The notes: a model not told the origin generated them from the sequence alone. DNA of 64,000 bases from Pseudomonas sp. gcc21 (GCF_012844345.1 NZ_CP051625.1:1240001-1304000); one strand, 5' to 3'; positions 1 to 8,427 are shown, counted from the stretch's first letter. Made by a program: numbers and translations.

Positions 1-775
1 GCACGTTACGCCATACCACCTGTTCTTCGTTGTTCAGATCGATACCGTCTGCGTCGACTTCTGCCTGGGTCAGCGGGAAGGACAGTTTCCAGTCTTCATC
101 GGCCGCGACCGCCTTCATGAAGTCTTCGGTAATCAGCAGCGACAGGTTGAACTGACGCAGACGCCCGCCCTCACGCTTGGCCCGGATAAAGTCAGTGACG
201 TCCGGGTGGCCCACATCGAAGGTGGCCATCTGGGCGCCACGACGGCCACCGGCGGAGGACACCGTGAAGCACATCTTGTCGTAGATATCCATGAAGGACA
301 GCGGGCCAGAAGTGTAGGCCCCTGCGCCCGACACGTAGGCACCGCGTGGGCGCAGCGTGGAGAATTCGTAACCGATACCGCAACCCGCTTTCAGCGTCAG
401 GCCGGCTTCATGCAGCTTGGACAGAATGTCGTCCATCGAGTCGCCAATCGTGGCCGACACGGTGCAGTTGATGGTCGAGGTCGCCGGTTTATGTTCCAAC
501 GCACCGGCGTTAGAGGTAATCCGACCGGCAGGAATGGCACCGTGACGCAGCGCCCACAGAAACTTGTCGTACCACTCTTCGCGCAGTTCGGGAGCTTCGA
601 CGTCAGAAAGTGCCCGCGCTACGCGCTGGAAGCTTTCGTCCACGGTCTTGTCGATAGCTGACCCATCCTTGGTCTTGAGTCGGTACTTGGTATCCCAGAT
701 ATCCTCTGAGGCAGGCTGCAAACTGATACTGGTAACGACGTTATGCAGACGCTGCACCTTGGCTGTTTGACTCAT
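1..775 (-). CDS. nrdJ: Adenosylcobalamin-dependent ribonucleotide reductase, N-terminal part
   Basis: Partial gene: 258 N-terminal residues are visible and the rest lies beyond base 1. The protein would be the class II, B12-dependent reductase that makes deoxynucleotides with or without oxygen. Recognisable blocks are the STINCTVS segment with Cys104, the AGCGIGYEFSTLRPRGA loop and the SSAGGRRGAQMATFDVGHPD stretch, all characteristic of the NrdJ family from memory. The ATG at 775 follows GGGAG. Upstream sit a promoter and two NrdR-type boxes, so NrdR repression is likely. In P. aeruginosa nrdJ is split into nrdJa and nrdJb; whether that applies here cannot be seen. Confidence 0.93.
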   Translation of the reverse strand, partial: MSQTAKVQRLHNVVTSISLQPASEDIWDTKYRLKTKDGSAIDKTVDESFQRVARALSDVEAPELREEWYDKFLWALRHGAIPAGRITSNAGALEHKPATSTINCTVSATIGDSMDDILSKLHEAGLTLKAGCGIGYEFSTLRPRGAYVSGAGAYTSGPLSFMDIYDKMCFTVSSAGGRRGAQMATFDVGHPDVTDFIRAKREGGRLRQFNLSLLITEDFMKAVAADEDWKLSFPLTQAEVDADGIDLNNEEQVVWRNV

Positions 776-859
776 TGCTTTCTCCCGAAACGCTAGGCTA
801 CGCCGGAAAAAACCCACCTGAACAACAACTTGCTGTCAAGGGGCCTCCGGAAACGAAAA

Positions 860-907
860 ACACTACTTGTAGTGCATAAAGCGCAATCCTAGCCCCACAT
901 ATGGATT
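860..907 (-). promoter_or_regulatory. Tandem NrdR boxes upstream of nrdJ
   Basis: ACACTACTTGTAGTGC at 860-875 is a close match to the NrdR-box consensus and is itself palindromic (CACTAC/GTAGTG arms). A weaker match, GCCCCACATATGGATT, lies at 892-907. The two are separated by 16 bp, three helical turns centre to centre, which is the usual NrdR arrangement. Box 2 falls in the spacer of the proposed promoter and box 1 just downstream of its -10. Box 1 is convincing; box 2 is degenerate. Confidence 0.75.
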
Positions 908-914
908 CGGGCAA
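886..914 (-). promoter_or_regulatory. Probable sigma-70 promoter of nrdJ
   Basis: On the minus strand TTGCCC (909-914) and TAGGAT (886-891) are 17 bp apart, giving a 5' leader of roughly 100 nt before the nrdJ ATG. Overlap with the NrdR boxes fits repression by occlusion. Motif inspection only. Confidence 0.5.
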
Positions 915-1022
915 CTGCTTTAATTTGATTTTTTACCGCTACAGGATATTGACAGACGGGGGGAGCCGCGCCCTGACTGGGATTCGCGCCAGCAGGCCGC
1001 CGGCGCCAATCGATGACGGGTA

Positions 1023-1616
1023 TCAGTGGGTGATGGGGGTGCCGTCGATGGGGAAAAAGGTGCCCTTGCTCCAGATGCCGAAACAGGTCTTGCCGTCGAC
1101 TTCCTGCTCCTCGGCGCGCTCTGCCAGATCATAGAACACACTGCGATTGATCAGCGCTTCGAGATTCGCACGGACGCGCACATAGGGTGAAGGCTCCTGC
1201 GTTTCCGGATCAACAACGACACGAATGGGGTTGTCCGGTCCAGCTTCGACGCTGTCATCGAGGCTGGTGATGAATCTGAGCACCTGCTCCCTGCCCTCGC
1301 CTTCGACCTCCAGTGCAACGGCTACAAAGGGGGCGTCCTCAACCTGGATAGCCCAGCGCTCCACCGGGGTTACCAGATAGTAACGCTGGTCCTCGTCAAA
1401 ACGCAGTATCCCTGCGAACAGCTGAGCCAGCGGCTTGCGGGTGATAGCGGTACCTTCGTGAATCCAGGTCCCGTCACGGGCAATACACATGTCCAGTTCG
1501 CCGCTGACCGGCGGGTTCCACAAATGCACCGGGGCGGGCGCGCGGCGAGGCGTACTTTGCTCAGGTTCCGGAATACTCTTCAGAATGGATTCTGCAGTGG
1601 GTTTATCACTGGCCAT
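1023..1616 (-). CDS. DUF1285 family protein
   Basis: A 197-residue soluble protein with no signal peptide or membrane segment. Its middle part (LWNPPVSGELDMCIARDGTW, then the ITRKPLAQLFAGIL and RYYLVTPVERWAIQVEDAPF blocks) is typical of the DUF1285 family conserved in pseudomonads, whose function is not known to me. The ATG at 1616 has GAGG about 8 nt upstream. It begins 14 nt after the end of the upstream lipoprotein gene on the same strand, so the two are probably cotranscribed. The N-terminal 30 residues are proline-rich and look flexible. Confidence 0.85.
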   Translation of the reverse strand: MASDKPTAESILKSIPEPEQSTPRRAPAPVHLWNPPVSGELDMCIARDGTWIHEGTAITRKPLAQLFAGILRFDEDQRYYLVTPVERWAIQVEDAPFVAVALEVEGEGREQVLRFITSLDDSVEAGPDNPIRVVVDPETQEPSPYVRVRANLEALINRSVFYDLAERAEEQEVDGKTCFGIWSKGTFFPIDGTPITH

Positions 1617-1630
1617 GCTCTTACCTCAGG

Positions 1631-2215
1631 TTATCGGCCCAACAGTCGACGGGTGTAATCCTCCAACGGCGGACGGAGCAGTGTCGACGGCTTGGCCTTG
1701 AAAAATTGCAGAAAGCCGCCCCTGGTTTCGATCGTTACAAAATCGACAACGCGACGGGTGGATGTTTCCATCAGTATGAGTTGCAGCTTGGCCTCATCGA
1801 TGCCCACCTCGCCCCACTGATCCTGCGATCGCTCAGCATCGCCAGCCTGCGCACTGGCGAAGCGCGTGTAGAGCAGGTAATCGGCACGGTGGGACTGCGC
1901 CTGACTTAGCGCTTCATCCAGACCCGCTGGCTGATGTGCCCGCTGCACCAGCGGGAAGAGCTGAACTGCGGCCGCAAAGGCCTCCTCAGCGACGACATTG
2001 GGGCGTGAATAAGGATGGCCCACCGGTACAAAATGACCTTGAGCAATATACAGGCTCGAGTCGGACTGAAGTGTCCAGGTAGCGCTCCGGGTGATGCGGT
2101 AGTTGTTGGTCAACCCGGCATCGTCGAGGTAATACCGCGCGCTTTCGCGCATATCAGACGGCTTCATGCATCCGGCCATCACCGCCAATCCCAGCAATAA
2201 AGCAAACCAACGCAT
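1631..2215 (-). CDS. DUF4823 family lipoprotein
   Basis: A 194-residue predicted outer-membrane or periplasmic lipoprotein. The N-terminus MRWFALLLGLAVMAGCMKP gives a short signal peptide with lipobox MAGC, so Cys16 would be lipidated. The following SLYIAQGHFVPVGHPYSRPN segment and YLLYTRFA block resemble the DUF4823 family of Pseudomonas; its role is unknown. An open frame continues 37 codons upstream, but those codons run through a REP element, and the ATG at 2215 has a good GGGAG site 5-10 nt upstream and starts exactly at the signal peptide, so the shorter form is chosen. Likely operonic with the DUF1285 gene. Confidence 0.82.
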   Translation of the reverse strand: MRWFALLLGLAVMAGCMKPSDMRESARYYLDDAGLTNNYRITRSATWTLQSDSSLYIAQGHFVPVGHPYSRPNVVAEEAFAAAVQLFPLVQRAHQPAGLDEALSQAQSHRADYLLYTRFASAQAGDAERSQDQWGEVGIDEAKLQLILMETSTRRVVDFVTIETRGGFLQFFKAKPSTLLRPPLEDYTRRLLGR

Positions 2216-2302
2216 GCTATCTCTCCCTGTATGTTGAACACCCAGATCTCGGATCTCGGAATGAGTCCAGATGTTCTTTAATGAGCCAAAGCTCAAAAAC
2301 CC

Positions 2303-2450
2303 AATCCCCCTAGCCCCCTTTTCCAAAGGGGGAACTGGTCCGAGTGGCTTTTGGTTTATATCTCAAGCAATAGCCATCTATCAGAACAGCAGACATTCGC
2401 CATACCCCGCACGTACGATTCCCCCTTTGGAAAAGGGGGCTAGGGGGATT
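2303..2450. repeat. Inverted pair of REP elements (REPIN-like)
   Basis: Two 32-nt sequences, 2303-2334 and 2419-2450, are exact reverse complements. Each contains CCCCCTAGCCCCC followed by a CCTTTTCCAAAGGGGG mini-hairpin. The 84 bp between them contains no gene. Two REP sequences in inverted orientation around a short spacer match the REPIN arrangement. A diverged single copy lies at 54879-54912. The pair fills the 270-nt gap between the DUF4823 lipoprotein gene and the end of the radical SAM gene. Confidence 0.9.
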
Positions 2451-2485
2451 CAGGGTCTCGATACCTACTCGATGCGCCTATTACA

Positions 2486-3379
2486 TCAAAGCGCACGCAT
2501 CCATTCCGGTCGTAATCCAGCGTTGGCCGGCTGACTGATAGCGGTGCGCACCTGCTCCAGCATACGTGCCTTGTCTGCACCGAGCACGCCTTTGAGCACC
2601 AGATAATTCGATGCGTGGTCACTCCTGAACACGGTGTTTTCCAGCTCAAGCGCACCCAGAAATTGCTCTATCTCCCGAAACAAGCCTGCCTGCTCCAGCG
2701 GCTGAAAGTCGGGAAACTGCTCACGGTACCGATCCATACCCTGCGGAAAACTCACCACCAGTGTGGATAGAAATTCAGGCTGAGTAGCGTTCATCAGCCG
2801 CGCCGAGTTGACTGCGTGCTGCGTGCTCAGGCTCTGCCCACCCAAGCCATTGAGGATCATCACTGAGCGTTGCAACCCGGCCGCACCGGCTTTCAACAAA
2901 GCGTCTTCAGTGGATTGCGCGGTCTCGCCCTTGTTCACTCGCTTCAAGACTTCATCGTCACCCGACTCCGCACCGACATACAGCATCGCCAAGCCCGCAT
3001 CGCGCAGCTCCTTGAGCTCTTCCACGGATTTGCGCTTGAGGTTGCGCGGCAAGCAGTACGAGGTAACCCGCTCCACGGTCGGCATGTGCTCACGAATAGC
3101 CCGCAGGATGGTCAGCAAGCGGTGGGTCGGCAGAATCATCGCATCGCCGTCCGCAAGAAAAACCCGCTGTACGATCAACTGCTCACCACAGCGACGGATT
3201 TCATCCAGCACCTGCGCCTCGTCCCGCGCGCGGAATTTCTTCTGAGGGGCCGTGTACATCTCACAGAAGGTGCACTTGTTCCAGGAGCAACCGTTGGTCA
3301 CCGGCAAGATCAGCGAATGGGCTTCGCTTGGCGGGCGGAAGACGGGTTCGATGTAATCGATGGGAAACGAATAGGCCAC
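2486..3379 (-). CDS. Radical SAM protein (pseudomonad conserved Fe-S oxidoreductase)
   Basis: A 297-residue enzyme of the radical SAM superfamily, expected to bind a [4Fe-4S] cluster and S-adenosylmethionine; substrate unknown. The cluster motif near residues 31-39 reads CSWNKCTFC, that is CX4CX2C instead of the canonical CX3CX2C. Downstream are a VFLADGDAM strand, SYCLPRNL and the LYVGAESGDDEVLKRVNKG block, which resemble the Elp3/HemN-like TIM barrel core. The GTG at 3379 is chosen because GGAG lies 5 nt upstream and homologues start near (V/M)AYSFPIDYIEP; a longer frame to 3487 has no such support. Confidence 0.8.
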   Translation of the reverse strand: MAYSFPIDYIEPVFRPPSEAHSLILPVTNGCSWNKCTFCEMYTAPQKKFRARDEAQVLDEIRRCGEQLIVQRVFLADGDAMILPTHRLLTILRAIREHMPTVERVTSYCLPRNLKRKSVEELKELRDAGLAMLYVGAESGDDEVLKRVNKGETAQSTEDALLKAGAAGLQRSVMILNGLGGQSLSTQHAVNSARLMNATQPEFLSTLVVSFPQGMDRYREQFPDFQPLEQAGLFREIEQFLGALELENTVFRSDHASNYLVLKGVLGADKARMLEQVRTAISQPANAGLRPEWMRAL

Positions 3380-3618
3380 ACGCACTCCGAAGGCTGAACA
3401 ACAGAGCGCCAGTCTAAACGAAGCTGGAACCGATTGGGATGGCCAGCTGGCGCGCGCGACTGCTTCTGTGGCCGTTCGCCATGCCACGCCCAGAGGCGTC
3501 CGTCATTCACCCGAATGGGTTTAGCGCCCCCTTGTCGATTAATTTATCGTTCATCCTGAATCGGGACGATTTTTACTTCTGGCTCAACCCATACAATACG
3601 TTACGGATAATTAAAAAA

Positions 3619-5382
3619 ATGACGCCCACAACAATAAAGAAAACTTCCCCCAAGTTCCTGCTTTCAACTCTATCCGCAGTAGTAATCGCCGCCAGCCTGA
3701 GTGGATGTTTGTCCAGTGGCGGAGGCAGCAGCGACGATGACAGAAAAGAAACTGCGAACCCCCTGCAAGTATCGACACTTCAAGGCGATTACATTGGGAT
3801 AGTTGATAACGGTATGCGCACTTACCGTGGCATTCGATATGGCGTTGCAGAGCGTTTCGCAGCCCCGGAATTCCCCGAAGCGCATTCAACTCCAGTCAAG
3901 TTGAGCACCGATTTCGCAAGCAACTGTCCGCAGAACGATAGCGCCTTTGGCCAAGCCAGCGTTGACGAAGATTGCCTGTTCCTCAATGTTTACGCTCCGG
4001 AAGAGCCTGGCGAATATCCGGTTATGGTGTGGATTCATGGGGGGGCGTTCGTTTATGGCTCCGGCGGTGAAAGTTACGATCCGGTACGGTTAGTCGAAAA
4101 AGGCGTGGTCGTCGTTACGCTGAATTATCGTCTGGGCGCACTCGGCTTTCTCCCCCACGCAAGCCTTGGAGATAGCAATTTTGGTCTGCAGGACCAGCAG
4201 TTGGCGTTGCAGTGGGTGAAAGACAACATCAGCAAGTTCGACGGCGATGCCGATAACGTGACAATCTTTGGCGAGTCCGCCGGCGGACACAGCGTCATGA
4301 GCCAGCTCGCCTCGCCGGGTGCAGCGGGTCTGTTTCATAAGGCTATCGTGCAAAGTGGATCCTATAACGGAAACCAGGTGCCACTGACTGACACCGTTCT
4401 GGGTCCTGTGACTATCCCCGGAGGTCAATCCCTGTTCGGAGCGCCTACCATCGCTGACACCAAGTGTGCAGACGATACCGGAGATCAGCTGGTGTCTTGT
4501 CTGCGGTCACTCTCCGTGGAAGACCTTCTTAAGGCGCAGCCGGACAATATACTCCCCGTGACGGGGACCGATACATTGCCTGTGCCGATCAACGAGGCCC
4601 TGGCCTCGGATTTTAATGAAGTGCCCGTGATGATGGGCAGCAACCTGAATGAGGGTACGCTATTCAGCCTGTTGGCGTTGGCTCCCGCTGAGGATGACCC
4701 TACGACCGCTGAAGATGAATCTCTTCGGCCTCCCTTTGTGATATCCGACATCGGATATTATGCGGCGGTCGCTTCGCTGCTGCAGGAAGACCTTAGGCTG
4801 GACGCGGCCACAATTGCAGATGACTACCTAAACCAGCAGACGCCGGTGGCAATACTGATGCAGCTTGGGCTGTCAGAGTCTGACGCAGGAGCCCTGCGCC
4901 GATACAACGCTTATTCTGCAATCGGCACCGACTGGCGCTTTACTTGCCCTAATAGCGAGCAGTGGGACTTGCTAACCGACAAGGTGGACACATGGGGCTA
5001 TTGGTTCACAGATACCGACGCACCGAGCATCCTTGGTGATACCCAGTCGCCCTTCCCTCTGGGTGCATCTCACTCATTTGAAATTCAGTATGTGTTGAGT
5101 TCCAGCGAAACACTGGTGGAGCGCGGTGCTAGCGAAGAACAAGTAGCACTGGCCGAGCAGATGGCCGGCTACTGGACTAACTTCGCTAAATATGGTGACA
5201 ACCCGGCAATAGGACCCAATGGCACCGACGGGGCCGAGGGTTCGATAGAGTGGCCGCGACTAACTTCGGATGGAGAAATCCTGCGTCTGAATACCCCTAA
5301 TCCGGAAGCCGTTGGCGTAGCGGATTTCCGCACCACCCACCAGTGCGCTTATTGGAAAACCCCACCACTAGCAGCTCAATAA
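3619..5382 (+). CDS. Type B carboxylesterase, lipoprotein
   Basis: A 587-residue alpha/beta hydrolase of the carboxylesterase type B (COesterase) family, predicted to cleave ester substrates at the cell envelope. A signal peptide ends in lipobox LSGC with Cys30, followed by a Gly/Ser/Asp-rich linker. The oxyanion-hole motif VMVWIHGGAFVYGSG, nucleophile Ser220 in GESAGG, acid Glu345 in NLNEGTLF and His485 in GASHSFEIQY form a complete triad. The ATG at 3619 begins exactly at the signal peptide; the upstream in-frame codons are AT-rich leader. It converges on the amidohydrolase gene and shares a terminator with it. It belongs to a block not matched in the PAO1 order as I recall it. Confidence 0.88.
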   Translation: MTPTTIKKTSPKFLLSTLSAVVIAASLSGCLSSGGGSSDDDRKETANPLQVSTLQGDYIGIVDNGMRTYRGIRYGVAERFAAPEFPEAHSTPVKLSTDFASNCPQNDSAFGQASVDEDCLFLNVYAPEEPGEYPVMVWIHGGAFVYGSGGESYDPVRLVEKGVVVVTLNYRLGALGFLPHASLGDSNFGLQDQQLALQWVKDNISKFDGDADNVTIFGESAGGHSVMSQLASPGAAGLFHKAIVQSGSYNGNQVPLTDTVLGPVTIPGGQSLFGAPTIADTKCADDTGDQLVSCLRSLSVEDLLKAQPDNILPVTGTDTLPVPINEALASDFNEVPVMMGSNLNEGTLFSLLALAPAEDDPTTAEDESLRPPFVISDIGYYAAVASLLQEDLRLDAATIADDYLNQQTPVAILMQLGLSESDAGALRRYNAYSAIGTDWRFTCPNSEQWDLLTDKVDTWGYWFTDTDAPSILGDTQSPFPLGASHSFEIQYVLSSSETLVERGASEEQVALAEQMAGYWTNFAKYGDNPAIGPNGTDGAEGSIEWPRLTSDGEILRLNTPNPEAVGVADFRTTHQCAYWKTPPLAAQ

Positions 5383-5398
5383 CCTTCTTATGATAGTC

Positions 5399-5426
5399 AC
5401 CGGAACTGAGCAATCTCAGTTCCGGT
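5399..5426. terminator. Bidirectional terminator-like hairpin between convergent genes
   Basis: A perfect 12-bp stem, ACCGGAACTGAG/CTCAGTTCCGGT, with loop CAAT lies between the esterase and amidohydrolase stop codons. There is no long U-tract, so termination strength is uncertain. Confidence 0.6.
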
Positions 5427-5437
5427 CTGTCAGTCTG

Positions 5438-6460
5438 TTAATCCTTCGACTGCGTCGAGGCTGGAGGCAGCACTGCCAAAAAGTTTTCCCGCGCAACCTT
5501 CTCCGCCGTTTCCTCGGAAAGCGCGTCCAGGAATGGGTCGAACGCTTTCATATTGCTCCCCAGACTGTCGAACTTGCCCACTACGTCAGAGCCAATCATG
5601 AAACGATCCGGATAGGCTTCCACGAGCTTGACCCACTTCTCGCTTGCCTTCCCTTCCTCATCAAGCAGGTAGAGATCAAGCAAACTCCAGGACAGGTCGA
5701 TGTACAGGTTGGGATACACCTCGAGCATTCTTTCCAGTGTCGGATATACGAAGTCCAGCCTGTCCTGCCGGCGATGAATCTCGGCGCTGGTGCCAGCGTG
5801 GGCCCAGATGAAACGCACTTCCGGATGCTTGCTTAAAGGCTCCTCAAATTCTTGCAAATACAGCGGGTTACGCTCTCTTTTTGAAGTGATATTGCTGTGC
5901 ACCATAACCGGCAGATCGAATTCCTGCGCAAGGTAATAGATGCGAGTCATGGCCTCGCTGTTGGCCCGCGGCGCATCGCCATGGGTCAGCGCAGTCAGAT
6001 CATCATGACGGGTGAAGACCTCGCCGATTCCCTGCCAGATACCCGGATACATCTCGAGCATGCGTCGAAGATGCTCATCGGAATTTTTATCGTTGGGATT
6101 GATGCCGGAGAGGAAAGGATGGAATCGCTGCCGCTGCTCTTCCGGCAATTGCTGCATCGCGTGGGCAATGATGGCATCAGTCGCGCTATACCAGTAAGCA
6201 CCTGCATCGTCACCGGCGTAATAGCGTGGGCGTTTTGGTTCGTTCTCGTGCCACTTTTTGGCTACCGGGATGCCGGAGAACATTACGTGTTGGATGTTGT
6301 GCTTGTCCATCTGCCGGAGCAGCGCCTGTATCCCGTCGCTTTCCTGGAAGAAGTCCACGAAATGCAGATGCGCATCGGAATAAACATAGTCGCGAGCGTG
6401 GAGCGGAGACATGCACAGAGCCGCAAAAGCGGCGGGTACCAGATAACGTAGGGCGAACAA
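5438..6460 (-). CDS. Exported amidohydrolase family protein
   Basis: A 340-residue metal-dependent hydrolase of the amidohydrolase-2 type with a Sec signal peptide (cleavage likely after PLHA at about residue 22), so a periplasmic location is expected. Metal-ligand candidates are His31 and His33 in DAHLHF, the MVHSN histidine, the WAHAG histidine and the Asp in GSDVV. The substrate is unknown. The start is TTG at 6460, supported by AGGAGA 6 nt upstream; there is no nearby ATG before the signal peptide. It lies convergent to the esterase and downstream of a TetR regulator transcribed in the same direction, with a 170-nt gap. Confidence 0.82.
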   Translation of the reverse strand: MFALRYLVPAAFAALCMSPLHARDYVYSDAHLHFVDFFQESDGIQALLRQMDKHNIQHVMFSGIPVAKKWHENEPKRPRYYAGDDAGAYWYSATDAIIAHAMQQLPEEQRQRFHPFLSGINPNDKNSDEHLRRMLEMYPGIWQGIGEVFTRHDDLTALTHGDAPRANSEAMTRIYYLAQEFDLPVMVHSNITSKRERNPLYLQEFEEPLSKHPEVRFIWAHAGTSAEIHRRQDRLDFVYPTLERMLEVYPNLYIDLSWSLLDLYLLDEEGKASEKWVKLVEAYPDRFMIGSDVVGKFDSLGSNMKAFDPFLDALSEETAEKVARENFLAVLPPASTQSKD

Positions 6461-6630
6461 GGGGACTCTCCTGAGGACGTACTGAACGCGTCATGCCGGG
6501 AGCGACGGTTCAACTGAGCCGCCTGATATCTTGCACAGCTCGGCGCGCCCGAAGGCGCTTCGTCATCAGGCAACACAACGGCATGCAGAAGACCCCGCAG
6601 AACGGAGCGAGTTCACGGCATACGGGGCAA

Positions 6631-7284
6631 TCAGGGCGTAACGGTGTCTTCGTCCTTGCGCCGCTTGGAGCGGTTGCCCATGCGTACGCCGATATCCGTG
6701 AGAAACTGCATGTAGCCCTCCTTGTCCTCTATGACTTCCTGCCAGAAGGGAGAGTGATACATAGACATGGCGCCGTGGACCAGCGCCCAGGCGGCGCAAT
6801 AATGGAAATAGGGAGGAACGTCTTCAAGCTTGCCGTCGTCGATCCGCTCCTTGATCACGCCGGTAAGGTTGTTGAAGTTTGATGCACGAATCTGATGAAG
6901 CTGCTCGATCATCTCGGGCATCTGGCTGGCCTTGACAACTTTCTCTTCCAGCCGATCAAACAGACGGTATCGATCCGGGTCGCTCATGCGGAACGCGAAG
7001 TACTCGCGGGCGAGTGCTTCCTTGTCACGCTCGATCGTTTCGGAATGCAGCAGAGCAGCCAGTTCGCGCTCATAATCAAGCATCAAACGCAGATATATTT
7101 CCGCCTTCGATTTGAAGTGCTTGTAGATGGTGCCTTTGCCGATTCCGACTTCGTCCGCGATCATTTCAACCGTGACGCTATCCTCACCCTGCTCAAGAAA
7201 CAGTCGCAGGGACGTATCGAGTATTTCCTGCTCTCTTCTGCGGAACTCGCGGACCTTTCTGGATTCTTTTTGCATTCGGCGCAC
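6631..7284 (-). CDS. TetR family transcriptional regulator
   Basis: A 217-residue one-component regulator. The N-terminal helix-turn-helix covers roughly residues 20-65 (VEMIADEVGIGKGTIYKHF); the remaining helical domain would bind an unknown ligand. From memory it corresponds in position to PA2957 of P. aeruginosa. The first codon is GTG at 7284, with AGGG about 6 nt upstream; an ATG three codons later (7275) is an alternative. The downstream amidohydrolase in the same orientation is a candidate target, but nothing in the sequence proves it. Confidence 0.88.
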   Translation of the reverse strand: MRRMQKESRKVREFRRREQEILDTSLRLFLEQGEDSVTVEMIADEVGIGKGTIYKHFKSKAEIYLRLMLDYERELAALLHSETIERDKEALAREYFAFRMSDPDRYRLFDRLEEKVVKASQMPEMIEQLHQIRASNFNNLTGVIKERIDDGKLEDVPPYFHYCAAWALVHGAMSMYHSPFWQEVIEDKEGYMQFLTDIGVRMGNRSKRRKDEDTVTP

Positions 7285-7509
7285 CCGCTTCCCTAACGTC
7301 GTTTAGCCGCATTATGCCAACTTTATGACCGGATGGACATATTTGGTTCAAACCTGACCGCAAGGTTCATGAGGGTAACGAATGGGAGGTCTTTTCGAAG
7401 CTGAGATTACAACGGTTCACGATAAGCTGCGTGCGCAACTATTCCGAATCAGTTTATAAAGTGCAGCAAACCCGCTGGAAAGTTCGCCGATATGATCAAT
7501 ACTGAAGAC

Positions 7510-7624
7510 TAACAGGACGGCATTTCCCCCAATGACGTTCTGTACGGTCAGATCCCCATCTGGCCTTGCAACACTCCTAATGGTCTTGACCCGAATCCAT
7601 CCCCCAGGATTCGGGTTTTTTTTG
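7510..7624 (+). ncRNA. rgsA: RgsA/P16-like small regulatory RNA
   Basis: A short untranslated unit of about 115 nt converges on the 3' end of tatD. It ends with a 10-bp stem (ACCCGAATCC/GGATTCGGGT, 7589-7616), an 8-nt loop and a run of eight T on the plus strand only. About seven bases before the proposed start lies CAATACT (7497-7503), close to the sigma-38/sigma-70 -10 CTATACT; 5' end +/-5 nt. The P16/RgsA RNA of Pseudomonas is known to lie downstream of tatD and to end in a rho-independent terminator; it is stress-responsive and RpoS-dependent. Identity rests on position and architecture, not on an alignment. The region 7285-7496 shows no gene. Confidence 0.72.
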
Positions 7625-7650
7625 TCCGGCCTTAGCCCGAAGCAGGAGAT

Positions 7651-8427
7651 TCAGACGGCGTCGGCAAACAACCGGTGGAAATTCGCAGTAGTGCTTTCCC
7701 AGAGAGATTCCAGAGATTCGCCCCTTAGCTCAGCGAGGAAGGCGGCCACCTCACATACAAATTGCGGCTCGTTGGGCTTGCCCCTGTGTGGCACCGGAGC
7801 GAGGTAGGGAGAATCTGTTTCGACCAGCAGACGGTCGGCGGGAATGCGCCTGGCCACATCGCGCAGCGCTTCGGCATTGCGAAAGGTGACAATCCCTGAG
7901 AGCGAGATGTAATAGCCCATATCCAACGCCGCCTTGGCCATATCCCAGTCTTCGGTGAAGCAGTGCAGCACCCCGGTCTGAGGCAGATCCGCTTCGTCAA
8001 GCAAGGCCAGGGTGTCGGCGCGTGCAGAGCGGGTATGGATGATGACCGGCTTGCCAGTCTGCCGTGCAGCCTGCAAATGAACCCGGAACGAGGTCTGCTG
8101 CTGCTCGGCCATATCGGGTTCGTAATGGTAATCAAGCCCCGTCTCGCCGATCGCCACGCATCGCGGGTGATTCACCGCCTGCACAAGCCATGCAAGATCG
8201 GTCGGCTTCTCACGGGTCAGATCCAGCGGATGTATACCCACGCTGCAGTAGACATCATCGTGCTCGTCAGCCAGGCGCTTGACCACGGCCGCGTTATCAG
8301 CATCCACGCCTATGCAGAGAAATTTGCCGACACCGCGGGCACGTGCCGCGTCCAGCGCAGCATCAAGGGAGCCGCCATGGGCGGTCAGGTCGAGTCGATC
8401 AAGATGGCAGTGAGAATCTATCAGCAT
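7651..8427 (-). CDS. tatD: TatD family metal-dependent hydrolase
   Basis: A 258-residue TIM-barrel DNase/hydrolase of the TatD family (YcfH-like branch). Metal ligands are visible: His6 and His8 in DSHCHLD, Glu in AIGETGLDYHY, His in VIIHTR, His in LHCFTED and Asp in VETDSPYLAP. The length is normal for the family. The gene follows pilZ with a 2-nt gap, and the pilZ-tatD order next to holB is conserved in pseudomonads. The 3' end faces the RgsA-like RNA gene. Confidence 0.93.
   Translation of the reverse strand: MLIDSHCHLDRLDLTAHGGSLDAALDAARARGVGKFLCIGVDADNAAVVKRLADEHDDVYCSVGIHPLDLTREKPTDLAWLVQAVNHPRCVAIGETGLDYHYEPDMAEQQQTSFRVHLQAARQTGKPVIIHTRSARADTLALLDEADLPQTGVLHCFTEDWDMAKAALDMGYYISLSGIVTFRNAEALRDVARRIPADRLLVETDSPYLAPVPHRGKPNEPQFVCEVAAFLAELRGESLESLWESTTANFHRLFADAV

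Noticed and set aside
901..1134. 77-codon plus-strand frame after the nrdJ promoter
   Set aside because: Overlaps the 3' end of the DUF1285 gene in antisense and has no ribosome-binding site.
2303..2450. CRISPR-like repeats
   Set aside because: Only two copies in inverted orientation with an 84-bp spacer; no array and no cas genes in the window.
2271..2534. 87-codon frame reading through the REP pair
   Set aside because: Most of the translation is REP sequence (APFSKGG type); such frames are repeat artefacts.
7532..7807. 91-codon plus-strand frame across the sRNA and tatD end
   Set aside because: It reads through the terminator and into antisense tatD; the sRNA explanation fits better.
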